From Fulvivirga sp. M361 (GTDB taxonomy: Bacteria > Bacteroidota > Bacteroidia > Cytophagales > Cyclobacteriaceae), in assembly GCF_007097395.1 (NCBI RefSeq), contig NZ_VKDC01000006.1:124001-188000 (forward strand): a stretch of 64,000 nucleotides of DNA, in the 5' to 3' direction. Position numbers and translations under genes: made by a program. This document shows, in pieces, positions 37,977-47,593 of this stretch (position 1 is the stretch's first letter; every line of letters begins with the position of its first letter). The notes beneath the pieces were generated by a model that did no database searches, had not been told where the DNA came from, and saw nothing but the letters and a program-made list of their open reading frames with translations.

Positions 37977-40900
37977 TTAGCCCTCACTTTTAACGATCCG
38001 GCCTTGTTTTACCTTACCTTGATCGGTCGTCACATAGTAAATGTACATCCCGGCCCTGAGTTGATTCAGGTCTAGAGTAGTAAATCGGCTGTCAATACTT
38101 GTCGAAAAAACCTCATTGCCGGCCAGGTCAAATACACTTATCAAAACATCACCCGTCTGTTCCATAGTATTTATGTCCAGTTCCAGATGGAGTTGCGTGC
38201 TAAAAGGATTCGGATAAACTCTTATCTCCCGCTGCTCTTCAAAAAGACCTTGTTCAATACTTTTGTCAGAGGCAGGAGCGGTTGTTCGTGCTGTAGCCAA
38301 TGGAGCTCTTGCTGTAGCCAGGGCTGTCACCTGTTCCGGGCCAATGGCCTCTTTATAGATCCTGACATCATCGATCAGGCCATTCCAGTATTCAAACTTA
38401 TCGTTCACCTGTTTTCCAATAAAGGCCTCTGACAGTTCCAGGGGCCAGTTCTTGTTTTCACTGGCTATTTCCACACCATCGGCATACAGCTTTGCCACAG
38501 TACCGTCATAGGTCAGGGTAATATGATGCCATACATTTTCCTGCCAGAAGTTGGGCACGACCAGGTCATCCTGGTACCCGCCGGCTACCAGGTCTTTTCC
38601 TTTTTGGCCTATGAACATAGCTTTTGACTTGGTTCCTTTGCCAAAAGCAGCGATCCATCGGAATCCGTTGGAAACATCCTGTGTGGTGGCCCATGCACTT
38701 AATGAGCGTGCTGCCTCACCCTCGGGAAGTACGTCCGGATTTCCCAGGTCAATGTATTGCCTCTGACCGTTGAGCTCTAATGCGTGCGTACCTTCTTTCT
38801 TCACGGTAGAGAAGTCCGCGCCGCCCTGTAATGTGCCGTTAATACTGTTGGCTGTTTCGTCCACGGTAGTATTATTCAACTTCCAGTGACCTACCAGTGT
38901 TTCGGGTTGTGGTGGCACAATGCTGATGATCTCTTCGATCTCCTGGCCGGTAAGTACCTTGTTGTATATTCTTACATCATCGATCCGTCCGTTCCAGTAC
39001 TCGAATTTATTGTTCACCTGTTTTCCAATAAAGGCCTCTGACAGTTCCAGGGGCCAGTTCTTGTTTTCACTGGCTATTTCTATGCCATCAGCATACAGCT
39101 TTGCCACGGTACCGTCATAGGTCAGTGTGATATGGTGCCATACATTTTCCTGCCAGAAGTTGGGCACGACCAGGTCATCCTGGTACCCGCCGGCTACCAG
39201 GTCTTTTCCTTTTTGGCCTATGAACATTGCCTTTGATTTGGTTCCTTTGCCAAAAGCAGCGATCCATCGGAAACCAGTGGAAACATTCCGGGTAGTGGCC
39301 CATGCACTTAACGAACGTGCTGCCTTACCTTCGGGCAGTACGTCCGGATTTCCCAGGTCAATGTATTGCCTTTGACCGTCGAGTTGCAGTGCGTGCGTAC
39401 CTTCTTTCTTTATGGTAGAGAAGTCTGCGCCACCTTGCAATGTGCCGTTAATGTTGTTGATGGTTTCGTCCAGGATGGTATTGTTCAATTTCCAGTGACC
39501 TACAAGCGTTCCGGGTGTTGGTGGTGGTTCAGCACTGATAATCTCTTTGATCTCCGTATCGGTGAGTACTTTATCATATATTCTTACATCATCGATCAGG
39601 CCGTTCCAGTATTCGAATTTATTGTTCACCTGTTTTCCGATGAAGGCCTCTGACAGTTCCAGGGGCCAGTTCTTGTTTTCACTAGCTATTTCGACGCCAT
39701 CAGCATATAGCTTTGCCACGGTACCGTCATAGGTCAGGGTGATATGGTGCCATACATTTTCCTGCCAGAAGTCAGGCACGATCAGGTCGTCCTGGTATCC
39801 ACCGGCTACCAGGTCTTTTCCTTTTTGGCCAATGAACATAGCTTTTGACCTGGTTCCTTTTCCAAAAGCGGCAATCCATCGAAATCCACTGGAAACATTC
39901 TGGGTGGTAGCCCATGCACTTAACGAACGTGCTGCCTTACCCTCGGGCAGTACGTCCGGATTTCCCAGGTCAATGTATTGCTGCTGGCCGTCGAGTTGCA
40001 GTGCGTGCGTACCTTCTTTCTTTACAGTAGAGAAGTCTGCGCCACCTTGCAATGTGCCGTTGATATTGTTGACCGTTTCGTCCAGGGTGGTATTGTTCAA
40101 TTTCCAATGGCCCACCAGTGTTCCGGGTGTGGGTGGTGGTTCGGTACTGATGATCTCCACGATCTCTGTATCGGTGAGAACTTTATCATATATTCTTACA
40201 TCATCGATCAGACCGTTCCAGTATTCGAATTTATCGTTCACCTGTTTTCCAATAAAGGCTTCTGACCGTTCTAATGACCAGTTCTTGTTTTCACTGGCTA
40301 TTTCCACACCATCGGCATACAGCTTTGCTACAGTACCGTCATAGGTCAGGGTAATGTGATGCCATACATTTTCCTGCCAGAAGTTGGGCACGACCAGGTC
40401 GTCCTGGTACCCGCCGGCTACCAGATCTTTTCCTTTTTGGCCAATGAACATAGCTTTTGATCGGGTCCCTTTTCCAAAAGCGGCGATCCATCGAAAGCCG
40501 CTGGAAACATCCTGTGTAGTGGCCCATGCACTCAAAGACCGTACTGATCTGCCCTCGGGAAGAGCGTCCGGATTTCCCAGGTCAATGTATTGCCTTTGAC
40601 CGTCAAGTTGTAGTGCGTGTGTACCTTCTTTGTTGGAAGTGGTAAAGTCTGCGCCACCTTGTAATGTGCCGTTAATATTGTTGGCCGTTTCGTCCAGGGT
40701 AGTATTGTTCAATTTCCAATGACCGACGATTCCACCGTCTGAGGTATTTCTGACAGGTGTGGTCACATCTTCGGCAGGTGAAAAATCAGATGTCCCGTTA
40801 TCGTTGACTGCTCTGACTCTGTAATAATAGGTTGTACCGGACTCAAGAGAATTGTCAAGATACTCCGTATCGTCAGATCCGGAGGTGTGAACCGTTGTAT

Positions 40901-41852
40901 ATTGCTCTGGTTCGTCTGTTGCTCTTTGGACTTCGAAATATTCTTCATTGTCGGAGTTGTCAGCCCAGTTTAGCGCGACTTGCGAAGGTGAAATAGCGCT
41001 GGCCTGAAGGCGATCAGGTCCATATGGAGGGCTACCCGGGCTATTATTGGGATCGCGGCTAAGGTCCAGGAACCATTCGTAAAGGTTGGGATTGTGAACG
41101 GAATGGTCAGTGGCATATGCCCTGGACCAGGAGTTATGGCCAACGCCCTGATAGGTAGAAAACCGAAGTTCGGCTGTAGGTACAGGATCGGTACAGTCTT
41201 CGATGGCGTCGAATAGGTCTTTTCCCCTGTTGTAGGTAATGGTACGATCATTTGTGCCATGGAAAGCCCAGACATTGATCTTTCTTTCTGAAATAACACA
41301 TGCCTTGGATATGGCCCCAAAAGCAGCTACCGGCGCCATGGCCCTGAGGATATTGGGATTGTTTTCAGGGCCGTAGGCATAGTTATAAGTACCGCCACCG
41401 CCAAGGCTTAAACCCGTCAAAAGTATGCGGTCCGGATCAATTCTATAATTATCAGGTCCGTTAATGACATGTTCCATTACTTCATGAATAAGGCTACTTC
41501 TCCAGAAACCACTTTTGAGCTGGGGAGAGATCACAATATAACACTCTTCGACTCCACCAACTGAGTAACACATTTTATGACCATTCTTAATGTGTCTGGG
41601 AGGCCCGTTCTTCTTTACACGTTCCAGGGCGCCCGGACTCCCGTCACCTTTTTCTCCAGATCCATGTAAAAAAATTAATACCGGATACAGCTTATTGGGA
41701 TTGCTATCATAGTCCGGGGGAAGGTGTTCGAGGTACCCAAGTTGGTTACTGCCTGATGTACGTTTGGGGGTTTGTTGTGAAAAGAGTTTGCCTGATAAAA
41801 TCAGGGCTAAAAGAAAAATGTAACTGGTTCTCACGGGTAAGGCTTTAATCAT
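37977..41852 (-). CDS. Secreted esterase with FN3, four LamG modules and a T9SS sorting domain
   Basis: The 1291-residue secreted protein has a signal peptide (ending KLFSQQ). An alpha/beta-hydrolase esterase of the feruloyl-esterase/PHB-depolymerase type follows (residues ~25-275) with LIFLHGSGEKGDG, the nucleophile in TGLSLGGGG (Ser149), AFHGTNDRT (Asp202) and GVGHNSW (His239). Next is a fibronectin type III domain (~285-365), then four tandem LamG modules of ~204 residues each (VGHWKLNNT, IDLGNPDxLPEG, WHHITLTYDGTVAKLYADGV, FEYWNGLIDDVRIY). The protein ends in a T9SS sorting domain (IRVYPNPFSTQLHLELD to QGRIVKSEG). The modules probably bind glycan and hold the esterase to its substrate. 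Acetyl, feruloyl or other ester groups on algal or plant polysaccharide are candidate targets; no choice can be made by eye. Confidence 0.87.
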   Translation of the reverse strand: MIKALPVRTSYIFLLALILSGKLFSQQTPKRTSGSNQLGYLEHLPPDYDSNPNKLYPVLIFLHGSGEKGDGSPGALERVKKNGPPRHIKNGHKMCYSVGGVEECYIVISPQLKSGFWRSSLIHEVMEHVINGPDNYRIDPDRILLTGLSLGGGGTYNYAYGPENNPNILRAMAPVAAFGAISKACVISERKINVWAFHGTNDRTITYNRGKDLFDAIEDCTDPVPTAELRFSTYQGVGHNSWSRAYATDHSVHNPNLYEWFLDLSRDPNNSPGSPPYGPDRLQASAISPSQVALNWADNSDNEEYFEVQRATDEPEQYTTVHTSGSDDTEYLDNSLESGTTYYYRVRAVNDNGTSDFSPAEDVTTPVRNTSDGGIVGHWKLNNTTLDETANNINGTLQGGADFTTSNKEGTHALQLDGQRQYIDLGNPDALPEGRSVRSLSAWATTQDVSSGFRWIAAFGKGTRSKAMFIGQKGKDLVAGGYQDDLVVPNFWQENVWHHITLTYDGTVAKLYADGVEIASENKNWSLERSEAFIGKQVNDKFEYWNGLIDDVRIYDKVLTDTEIVEIISTEPPPTPGTLVGHWKLNNTTLDETVNNINGTLQGGADFSTVKKEGTHALQLDGQQQYIDLGNPDVLPEGKAARSLSAWATTQNVSSGFRWIAAFGKGTRSKAMFIGQKGKDLVAGGYQDDLIVPDFWQENVWHHITLTYDGTVAKLYADGVEIASENKNWPLELSEAFIGKQVNNKFEYWNGLIDDVRIYDKVLTDTEIKEIISAEPPPTPGTLVGHWKLNNTILDETINNINGTLQGGADFSTIKKEGTHALQLDGQRQYIDLGNPDVLPEGKAARSLSAWATTRNVSTGFRWIAAFGKGTKSKAMFIGQKGKDLVAGGYQDDLVVPNFWQENVWHHITLTYDGTVAKLYADGIEIASENKNWPLELSEAFIGKQVNNKFEYWNGRIDDVRIYNKVLTGQEIEEIISIVPPQPETLVGHWKLNNTTVDETANSINGTLQGGADFSTVKKEGTHALELNGQRQYIDLGNPDVLPEGEAARSLSAWATTQDVSNGFRWIAAFGKGTKSKAMFIGQKGKDLVAGGYQDDLVVPNFWQENVWHHITLTYDGTVAKLYADGVEIASENKNWPLELSEAFIGKQVNDKFEYWNGLIDDVRIYKEAIGPEQVTALATARAPLATARTTAPASDKSIEQGLFEEQREIRVYPNPFSTQLHLELDINTMEQTGDVLISVFDLAGNEVFSTSIDSRFTTLDLNQLRAGMYIYYVTTDQGKVKQGRIVKSEG
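38335..40735 (-). repeat. Four tandem LamG-coding repeats, period about 612 bp
   Basis: The same DNA recurs with a 612-base spacing. The words around GGCACGACCAGGTC occur near 38555 and 39167, a variant with GGCACGATCAGGTC near 39776, and the first form again near 40386. Repeats are near-identical over long stretches at the DNA level, not just the protein level, which implies recent duplication or ongoing gene conversion. Long frames on the + strand recur with the same period and are shadows. Confidence 0.9.
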
Positions 41853-42260
41853 TGTTTTAATTGTACTTAACTAATATCCTGTGCGCTCATGACGCACTTC
41901 GCGGCGAAAGTAAATAAAACACAAAGAGCTGTGATTCAACATTCTATGAACGGTAGAATAGATCGATAAGTCAAATCTCACGGGTATAAAGTGCTTTAAT
42001 CTGCGGATGGACCCATCAGATCAAAACCCTTTACATACAAACCAAAGGGGGAGTATATATACTTTGAAGAAATAAAGCATGAGATGTGGTCAGAACCAGT
42101 GATTTTGTATGCTTTTCAAGCTCTTAAATTAACGGTGATCAGGTGGAACATTCTTCACCATTTTATTTTCCTTCAAAGTGTAATACGAGCGTAAGGGCAA
42201 ATGGCTGAAGATACCACTGCCCGTATAGATTTCCGTTCAATGATTGATCAGAAGATTTTG
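41853..42260. other. Intergenic stretch, nothing recognised
   Basis: These 408 bases lie upstream of the LamG esterase gene and downstream of the serine hydrolase gene. I see no open frame with protein-like composition. The half next to 41853 must carry the esterase promoter, but I cannot point to a clear -33/-7 pair. Confidence 0.4.
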
Positions 42261-43376
42261 TCAGTTGAAATCGTTGATGATTCGAATAACCGCTTCTTCA
42301 AACCCTGAAATATCCGTGGCCTGTTGATTGACTGCCAAACATAGGATGGCATTTTTTTCGGGATAATAATAAAGTCCGCTGGTGAAACCAAAACCTTGCC
42401 CGCCATGCCCTATGACCTCATGTCCTCCGATGTTATATTTACCCACTCCAAAACCGTAGGCCGACTTGTTATTCAATACTATCCATTCCTGCATGTCCCG
42501 GAATGAACTGCGCTTACCAAACAATCTACCATTCGTTAGCGCTTTCATGAAAATACTTAAGTCCGCAAGTGTTGAGACCAATCCACCCCCTGACCAATCG
42601 GAACTTGTATTCCAGTTGTTTAAATGATTATTTTCAAAATAGCCGGAAGCCAGGTTATTGTCATCCCCCGATTCATACGCCTCCATGTAAGTGTGGTCCA
42701 TCTTTAGCGGTTGAAGTATCCTATCTTCATATGCTTTGTGAATGGGTTTGTTGAGAAGTTTTTCGATGATCAGTCCAAGTAAAACATAGTTGGTGTCGGA
42801 ATAATAATAATTCGTTCCGGGTTCAAACTGAGCGATGCTGTGCTCTTTTACATAGTCCAGTAGATCTTGTGGTTCCCAAAACCTGAGAGGATCAGTCAAA
42901 AGGGTAGTAGTCCAGTTTAATGCTACATAATCCTCGATGCCACTTGTGTGCCGGAGTAAATCTTTAATGGTTATCCTATCAATAGCTTCTTCTGCCTGTA
43001 GGCCTGTAAGTAATTGCCTGCCCAGAATTTCAAAGATATTATCAGAGAGGTCTATACTTCCTTCTTCTACCATCTGAAAAATGACTACCGAGGTGAACAT
43101 TTTGGTAATACTGGATATTCTGAATTCACTTGTAACAGAAAGGCGTTGGAAGGAGGCTTTATTTCCATATCCGCTAACCAACTCCGTATATCCTTCATCC
43201 ATAGTAACGGAAAGCCATGCTCCGGGTACTTCAGCAAATCCCGTGACATAATCATCCAGTTCATTTTGCATCTGCCGGGCCATACGTCTGTTGGTCTTCT
43301 GATTGAATGGCTCAGGGTCATGGCAACTGTTTAGAAAAAGCACGATCATAATGGCTCCAAAAAGTAATTTTTTCAT
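42261..43376 (-). CDS. Serine hydrolase (class C beta-lactamase/penicillin-binding-protein-like) lipoprotein
   Basis: The 371-residue lipoprotein has a leader ending FLNSC followed by HDPEP. The catalytic Ser-x-x-Lys motif lies in RISSITKMF (Ser89, Lys92), the tyrosine motif in YYYSDTNYVLLG (YSD where YSN is usual), and a late HGGQGFGFTSGLYYYP corresponds to the KTG/HxG box. This is the beta-lactamase/DD-peptidase superfamily, which includes esterases and peptidases; antibiotic hydrolysis should not be assumed. It is exported and probably acts in the periplasm or on the surface. It is transcribed separately. Confidence 0.87.
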   Translation of the reverse strand: MKKLLFGAIMIVLFLNSCHDPEPFNQKTNRRMARQMQNELDDYVTGFAEVPGAWLSVTMDEGYTELVSGYGNKASFQRLSVTSEFRISSITKMFTSVVIFQMVEEGSIDLSDNIFEILGRQLLTGLQAEEAIDRITIKDLLRHTSGIEDYVALNWTTTLLTDPLRFWEPQDLLDYVKEHSIAQFEPGTNYYYSDTNYVLLGLIIEKLLNKPIHKAYEDRILQPLKMDHTYMEAYESGDDNNLASGYFENNHLNNWNTSSDWSGGGLVSTLADLSIFMKALTNGRLFGKRSSFRDMQEWIVLNNKSAYGFGVGKYNIGGHEVIGHGGQGFGFTSGLYYYPEKNAILCLAVNQQATDISGFEEAVIRIINDFN

Positions 43377-43494
43377 GTTGATTATTTTTTCGTTTTGAAG
43401 CTAATGACGCAATTCAACGAAATAGGGACTAGCTAAAATCAACAGATTCTACTGAAGGGATCATATTACTGACCGAAGTATACGTGTCAAGCGT

Positions 43495-44273
43495 TTAGTG
43501 GTCAAACCAGCGTTTAAAAGTACTGGCCCTTTTTTGACTGACATATACATTTTCATTGAACACAGGGCTTAATGAAATTTCTATTTTACGATTTTCGATA
43601 GGCTTATAATCAACAATAGCTTTATCAGAAGCTAGTATTTGCCTGTTCAGGCGGAAGAAGTTTCCGGGCAATTTACTCTCCAGGGTATCCAGGGTATAAT
43701 CCGTTCTGAGTTGTTTCTCATCCCTTGAACTGCGAATACAATTTTGTTCCTGGAGTAGAAATAGGCAACGTTATCAAGGTTTATGTGTGATTTTCGGTTG
43801 CCGGTCATCCCTACCAGTTTAATACGATCTGTTTTTCCTTCATTGTCATTCCCCCTTTGGAGTAAGTATAAAATAAGGTACAGGAGGTTGATGATCAAAG
43901 TGAAAATCAGTCCCATCAGAAGTTCGGCATCCGGGGCCATCACCTGGTAAAACCCAATCCCCATAATGGAAGTATACACAAGTGTTATGGATGTTAGCAA
44001 CAATGCAGACGCTGTTAATGTAACCGGCAGTTGTACCAAAAGGCGTTTGTATAAACGGGTTTTCCAGGGAATTTTTACATCTAACTTTTTGATAATGTAA
44101 CGTGTGACCTGCCAAACGGACCAGGTCACAGTTAGTGAGAATAAGAGGTCGAAATAGTAATTGTCTCTATTTTGAAGGAGCTCAATAAAAGCTCCTTCGC
44201 GTCCCATATGAACAGTAGAGAAAACGATGAACGAAATTCCACAGATTTTTAACCACCTATCTTTGTATTCCAT
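43495..44273 (-). pseudogene. LytTR-type membrane regulator gene with a single-base frameshift
   Basis: The N-terminal half encodes several membrane helices (ICGISFIVFSTVHMGREGAF, YFDLLFSLTVTWSVWQVTRY, LMGLIFTLIINLLYLILYLL). A LytTR DNA-binding domain begins HINLDNVAYFYSRNKIVFAV, and at that point the first frame runs into an unlike tail ending at 43647. Another frame carries on perfectly: RDEKQLRTDYTLDTLESKLP, FFRLNRQILASDKAIVDYKP and FNENVYVSQKRASTFKRWFD, with a stop at 43495. Inserting one A (+ strand) at about 43728 would restore a ~260-residue protein. The gene is thus either recently inactivated or affected by an assembly error. Confidence 0.85.
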
Positions 44274-44423
44274 ATGTTTTTACCTTCAAGTCAGGGAGTA
44301 AAGACAATACACAACGTTAAAGGTATGTCATTACAACAAAAAACTTCCCACCCGACGGCTCCGTTCCCAGGTCGTTGATCCTGGTTTTATTGAAACCAGT
44401 CATGCACTTTATGCTTTTAAGGT

Positions 44424-45053
44424 TTATATGGTTTCGAAGAGTGATCCCATTGGTTTTCTGACCTTTTTTGCGTCCTGCGTCTGGTCTTCCATGGAACGAT
44501 AACCTATGGTAGCGATGACTGCAGCATTTAACCCTTTCTCCGAGAGGCCTAAAATTTCGTTGTACTTTTCGGGGTCGAACCCTTCCATAGGGCAGGCATC
44601 TATTTTCAGCTCTGCACAGGCTGCCAGGAGATTGCCAAGTGCAATGTAGGCCTGTCGTGCAGTCCAATGATTTTTTTCGGCCGCCGTTTGTTCACCGAGT
44701 TTACTTTTGATAAAGTCTCCATAACCTTTTAACCTGTCCAGGTCAGCGTTCTGGATATCGGCTTTCAATTGAATATACTCATCAATGTGTTCATCTTTTA
44801 TCTCAGAATAATTGCAAAAAACGAACAAATGAGATGCATCGGTGATTTGACTTTGCCCCCACGATGCCGGCCTGAGGGTTTCTCTGATCGTTTTATCTTT
44901 TATCACCAAAACTTTGTAAAGCTGAAGTCCATAAGAGGACGCGGAAAGTTGAATAGCTTTCTTTACCTTTTCTAAGTTTTCACCACTTACCTGTTGCGTT
45001 GGGTCAAATTTTTTGGTGGCATATCGCCATTGTAAATGCTTAATTAATTCCAT
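44424..45053 (-). CDS. NAD(P)H-dependent oxidoreductase, nitroreductase family
   Basis: The 209-residue cytoplasmic flavoprotein has typical nitroreductase-family signatures: HLQWRYATKKFDPTQQVS with the phosphate-binding RYATKKFD, LSASSYGLQLYKVLVI, AYIALGNLLAACAELKIDAC, PMEGFDPEKY and GLNAAVIATIGYRSMEDQ. Such enzymes use FMN to reduce nitro compounds, quinones or dihydropteridines. Length and motif order are normal for the NfsB/YfkO type. It lies 56 bases downstream of the GNAT gene on the same strand, and the Crp/Fnr regulator further upstream may control the group. Confidence 0.88.
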   Translation of the reverse strand: MELIKHLQWRYATKKFDPTQQVSGENLEKVKKAIQLSASSYGLQLYKVLVIKDKTIRETLRPASWGQSQITDASHLFVFCNYSEIKDEHIDEYIQLKADIQNADLDRLKGYGDFIKSKLGEQTAAEKNHWTARQAYIALGNLLAACAELKIDACPMEGFDPEKYNEILGLSEKGLNAAVIATIGYRSMEDQTQDAKKVRKPMGSLFETI

Positions 45054-45109
45054 TAGTATAGTTAGTTTTCTCTTTTATGAAGATCTTATTCTATTTTCAA
45101 AAATTCTAC

Positions 45110-45847
45110 TTACACTTCTTGCCGTAAGGCATAATTTTTCATGATGAACTGTTCTTTAAAACCTAATTTCAAATATAAACCCTGCCCAAGGGTGGAAGCC
45201 TGAAGTGTTGCATAATTGAACCCCTGTTCTGTTATCTCATAAAGGATGTTCGTCATCATTTGTTCCGCAAAACCTTTTCTTCTCATTTCAGGGATCACAC
45301 CCATAGCATGGATACCTGCAACGCCATTTTCATTGACATGTACCAAAGCTGTGCCTACAGGCTCATTTTTTTGCCATGCAATTAGATAATCTATATCAGG
45401 GTGAACAGGAAATAATAACTTATGACTAATATGATAATTAAAAGCTTTTTCGAACAGTTGACTCCATAATAATGCGTCCTTATCATCCGTTACTTTTTTG
45501 AGTTCCAGTTCATCTGCTTTCTCATAAGTCCGGGTCAGTTTTAAATACATGCCCACCTGTTCAGACAATTTTTCAAAACCATTGGCTTCCAGCAGTTCGT
45601 AAGCGGTACTTTGATAGATATCCCAATAGGGGATGGTAAGCCGGGTAGAATGGGACAGTAACAGGCTTTTTGCGCTATCCAGCGTTCTTTTATTCACATC
45701 ATGGTGAAACCATAACTTGTTAGGCCACGCCGAATAACTTATCTCGCCGAAATCGAAATCTTCTCCGGTAGTGTAAGCATTTGCTTGTTCACTTACCTTT
45801 TGCCAAAGCGACGTCAAGTCTTTTATGTTTTCTTTTATAATATCCAT
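45110..45847 (-). CDS. GNAT-family N-acetyltransferase
   Basis: The 245-residue protein has the GNAT fold in its C-terminal half: VGTALVHVNENGVAGIHAMG, the acetyl-CoA loop VIPEMRRKGFAEQMMTNILY and ATLQASTLGQGLYLKLGFKE. The N-terminal ~130 residues form a second, less conserved GNAT-like half. The substrate (an amine on a small molecule or protein) is unknown. It starts 7 bases after the small transporter gene on the same strand, so they are likely co-transcribed. Confidence 0.85.
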   Translation of the reverse strand: MDIIKENIKDLTSLWQKVSEQANAYTTGEDFDFGEISYSAWPNKLWFHHDVNKRTLDSAKSLLLSHSTRLTIPYWDIYQSTAYELLEANGFEKLSEQVGMYLKLTRTYEKADELELKKVTDDKDALLWSQLFEKAFNYHISHKLLFPVHPDIDYLIAWQKNEPVGTALVHVNENGVAGIHAMGVIPEMRRKGFAEQMMTNILYEITEQGFNYATLQASTLGQGLYLKLGFKEQFIMKNYALRQEV

Positions 45848-45853
45848 AGCTTT

Positions 45854-46303
45854 TTACTTGTTATTGATGAATAAAATTCCGGTGATCATAGCCACAATTC
45901 CTATGATCCGTTTGTATGTAATGGGTTCTTCAGGCAAACCAAACCAGGCGAAATGGCCGGCAATGACAGAAAATACCAATTGACCACACAAACCAAATGA
46001 GATCATGGTGGATATGCCCAATTTAGGGATAGTATAGTAGTAAAGGCTAATGCCTAACACACTAAATGCGGCACCCGAAAACCATAAATAATGCGGCACA
46101 TCTTTTAGCTGCTGCAGGGTTGGAATGCTTTTAATACTGAAAACTACGATCAGGAATACAAACACCGCGCTGCAAAAGAAAGTGGCCAACGAGGCCAAAA
46201 GGGGATTACGCAATAACACCCCTAACTGGGCGTTCAAACCACCCTGCATCGCCAGGAATATCCCGCCGGTCAATGCTAAAATACTTAGCGTTATTTGGTT
46301 CAT
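45854..46303 (-). CDS. Small DMT transporter, YdcZ/DUF606 family
   Basis: The 149-residue inner-membrane protein begins at the ATG at 46303; the frame to 46333 adds ten residues upstream that do not fit the family. It has about five hydrophobic helices and the family pattern LALTGGIFLAMQGGLNAQLG, LLASLATFFCSAVFVFLIVV and STMISFGLCGQLVFSVIAGH. YdcZ proteins are small members of the drug/metabolite transporter group that often work as pairs or homodimers. The cargo is unknown. It lies between a Crp/Fnr regulator gene and a GNAT gene, all on the - strand. Confidence 0.87.
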   Translation of the reverse strand: MNQITLSILALTGGIFLAMQGGLNAQLGVLLRNPLLASLATFFCSAVFVFLIVVFSIKSIPTLQQLKDVPHYLWFSGAAFSVLGISLYYYTIPKLGISTMISFGLCGQLVFSVIAGHFAWFGLPEEPITYKRIIGIVAMITGILFINNK

Positions 46304-46379
46304 AATACTTGCTGTTAGTAATTGATAAACCAAAATTAAGACGGCAACAGTCCAATGGCATTTACATATGTTAATGCAA

Positions 46380-46979
46380 CTAAATTTTATTCAATTCTTT
46401 TCTAATTCGGCTCAGCTGGGTGGGAGTAATACCCAGGTACGAAGCGATGAGCCATTGAGGAACCCTTTCTGGTAAAGAAGGGTATTCTTCCAGGAAGGTT
46501 AAATAGCGATCCGTAGCATTTTTAGCAGCAAAAGAGATCTGCCTTTTTTCATTTTCTATGACCCATTTTTGCTCCAGGTAGTTGATATAGTACCTTTGTA
46601 GGTCATCGTGATCATAAATGGTTTGTTTGTATTCCTGATAATCCATTTCGATAATGACCCCATCTTCTATTGACTCAATGCTGAACTCTGAAGGTGCAGA
46701 TAGTAATGATGAAACGATAGAACCCGCAAAATTCCCTTCCAGGAAGAAATTTTTAATGTGGATATTCCCTTCTTCATCCGTCCATTGTGATACTAATATA
46801 CCTTTACATACAAAGTAGATCTTTCTTGCTGTTCGGCCTTTTAATAGAATAGGCTCACTTTTTTTTACCGTTCTGAATTTTGAAATTGAGAATAGCTTTA
46901 TGAAGGACTCATCGGTTATGGGGGCATATCGATGGAGTGATTTTTTGAAGAGGTCCTCGTATCCTTGATCAGAAAACAT
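46380..46979 (-). CDS. Crp/Fnr-family transcriptional regulator
   Basis: The ~199-residue regulator begins at the ATG at 46979; the frame to 47033 adds 18 residues of doubtful value. It has a cyclic-nucleotide-binding-like jelly roll ([40 protein letters not shown]) and a C-terminal helix-turn-helix ([20 protein letters not shown]). It lacks the Fnr-type cysteine cluster. Many Bacteroidota proteins of this shape control nearby transporter or oxidoreductase genes, so the downstream YdcZ, GNAT and nitroreductase genes are candidate targets (inference). Confidence 0.88.
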   Translation of the reverse strand: MFSDQGYEDLFKKSLHRYAPITDESFIKLFSISKFRTVKKSEPILLKGRTARKIYFVCKGILVSQWTDEEGNIHIKNFFLEGNFAGSIVSSLLSAPSEFSIESIEDGVIIEMDYQEYKQTIYDHDDLQRYYINYLEQKWVIENEKRQISFAAKNATDRYLTFLEEYPSLPERVPQWLIASYLGITPTQLSRIRKELNKI

Positions 46980-47122
46980 AATTGCCGGTGCTTCTTTGTG
47001 GTGGCCTTTATGAAGTAAAATGGCGGGATACACCCCAAGCGAAATATCCCGGCATTACCTCATGTCGATAAAGATAATGCAAAGCAGAAAGAATACTGAG
47101 AGGGAATATTAATAACTTAAGA

Positions 47123-47593
47123 TCATTCTGTTTTCGTCAGTGAAAATGTCCAATCGCCTTCTACACTATTCACCCTGGCGCCCAACTGGTCCGTGTCACT
47201 TGACAAAGTGAAAGATAACTCCATGGTGTTGCCCGAAATAGACAGCAATGCACTTTCCGCACTGGCGCCATTAAAGATCAACTGAAATTGTGATGCGCTA
47301 TTACCGGTAGTTTCAAAGCTGGTCAGGGAAAAAACTTCTGATTCCGGGGGTATTCCGGTTGCCACTACACCGTTTTGATTGTTAAAGGTAATGCTAAAGC
47401 CGGACCAATCACCAGGGGCATCATCCGTATCTAATTTTACATCGCTGGTACTTTGAGTGGCCCATGTGCCGAGAACCGCTGCCAGTTGCTGTTCTTGTAT
47501 AGTTGGACCTGAATCATCCCCGTCGTCACAACCTGTTGTTATCATCATGGCTGCGAGTGCCATGAAGCTCAGTAAATAATTTATTCTTTTCAT
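47123..47593 (-). CDS. Small lipoprotein of unknown function
   Basis: The 156-residue lipoprotein begins at the ATG at 47593, directly before the signal peptide KRINYLLSFMALAAMMITTG with the lipid Cys22 following. The longer frame to 47629 adds 12 residues in front. After CDDGDDSG, an acidic surface-export-type sequence, the body (LAAVLGTWATQSTSDVKLDT, DWSGFSITFNNQNGVVATG, EGDWTFSLTKTE) resembles small lipocalin-like proteins that begin with a GTW motif. I cannot name a family. It is transcribed separately. Confidence 0.72.
   Translation of the reverse strand: MKRINYLLSFMALAAMMITTGCDDGDDSGPTIQEQQLAAVLGTWATQSTSDVKLDTDDAPGDWSGFSITFNNQNGVVATGIPPESEVFSLTSFETTGNSASQFQLIFNGASAESALLSISGNTMELSFTLSSDTDQLGARVNSVEGDWTFSLTKTE

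Noticed and set aside
38551-40599. Recurring + strand open frames of 60-200 codons opposite the LamG modules
   Set aside because: They repeat with the 612-bp period of the LamG modules and are shadows of that gene; their translations resemble no protein family.
42261-43376. Antibiotic-resistance beta-lactamase
   Set aside because: The SxxK motif and fold fit the superfamily, but the tyrosine motif is YSD rather than YSN and most such Bacteroidota proteins are esterases or peptidases; no evidence supports a resistance role.
44317-44667. A 116-codon - strand frame overlapping the nitroreductase gene
   Set aside because: It is a shadow in another frame of the clear nitroreductase-family gene at 44424-45053, and its translation has no family character.
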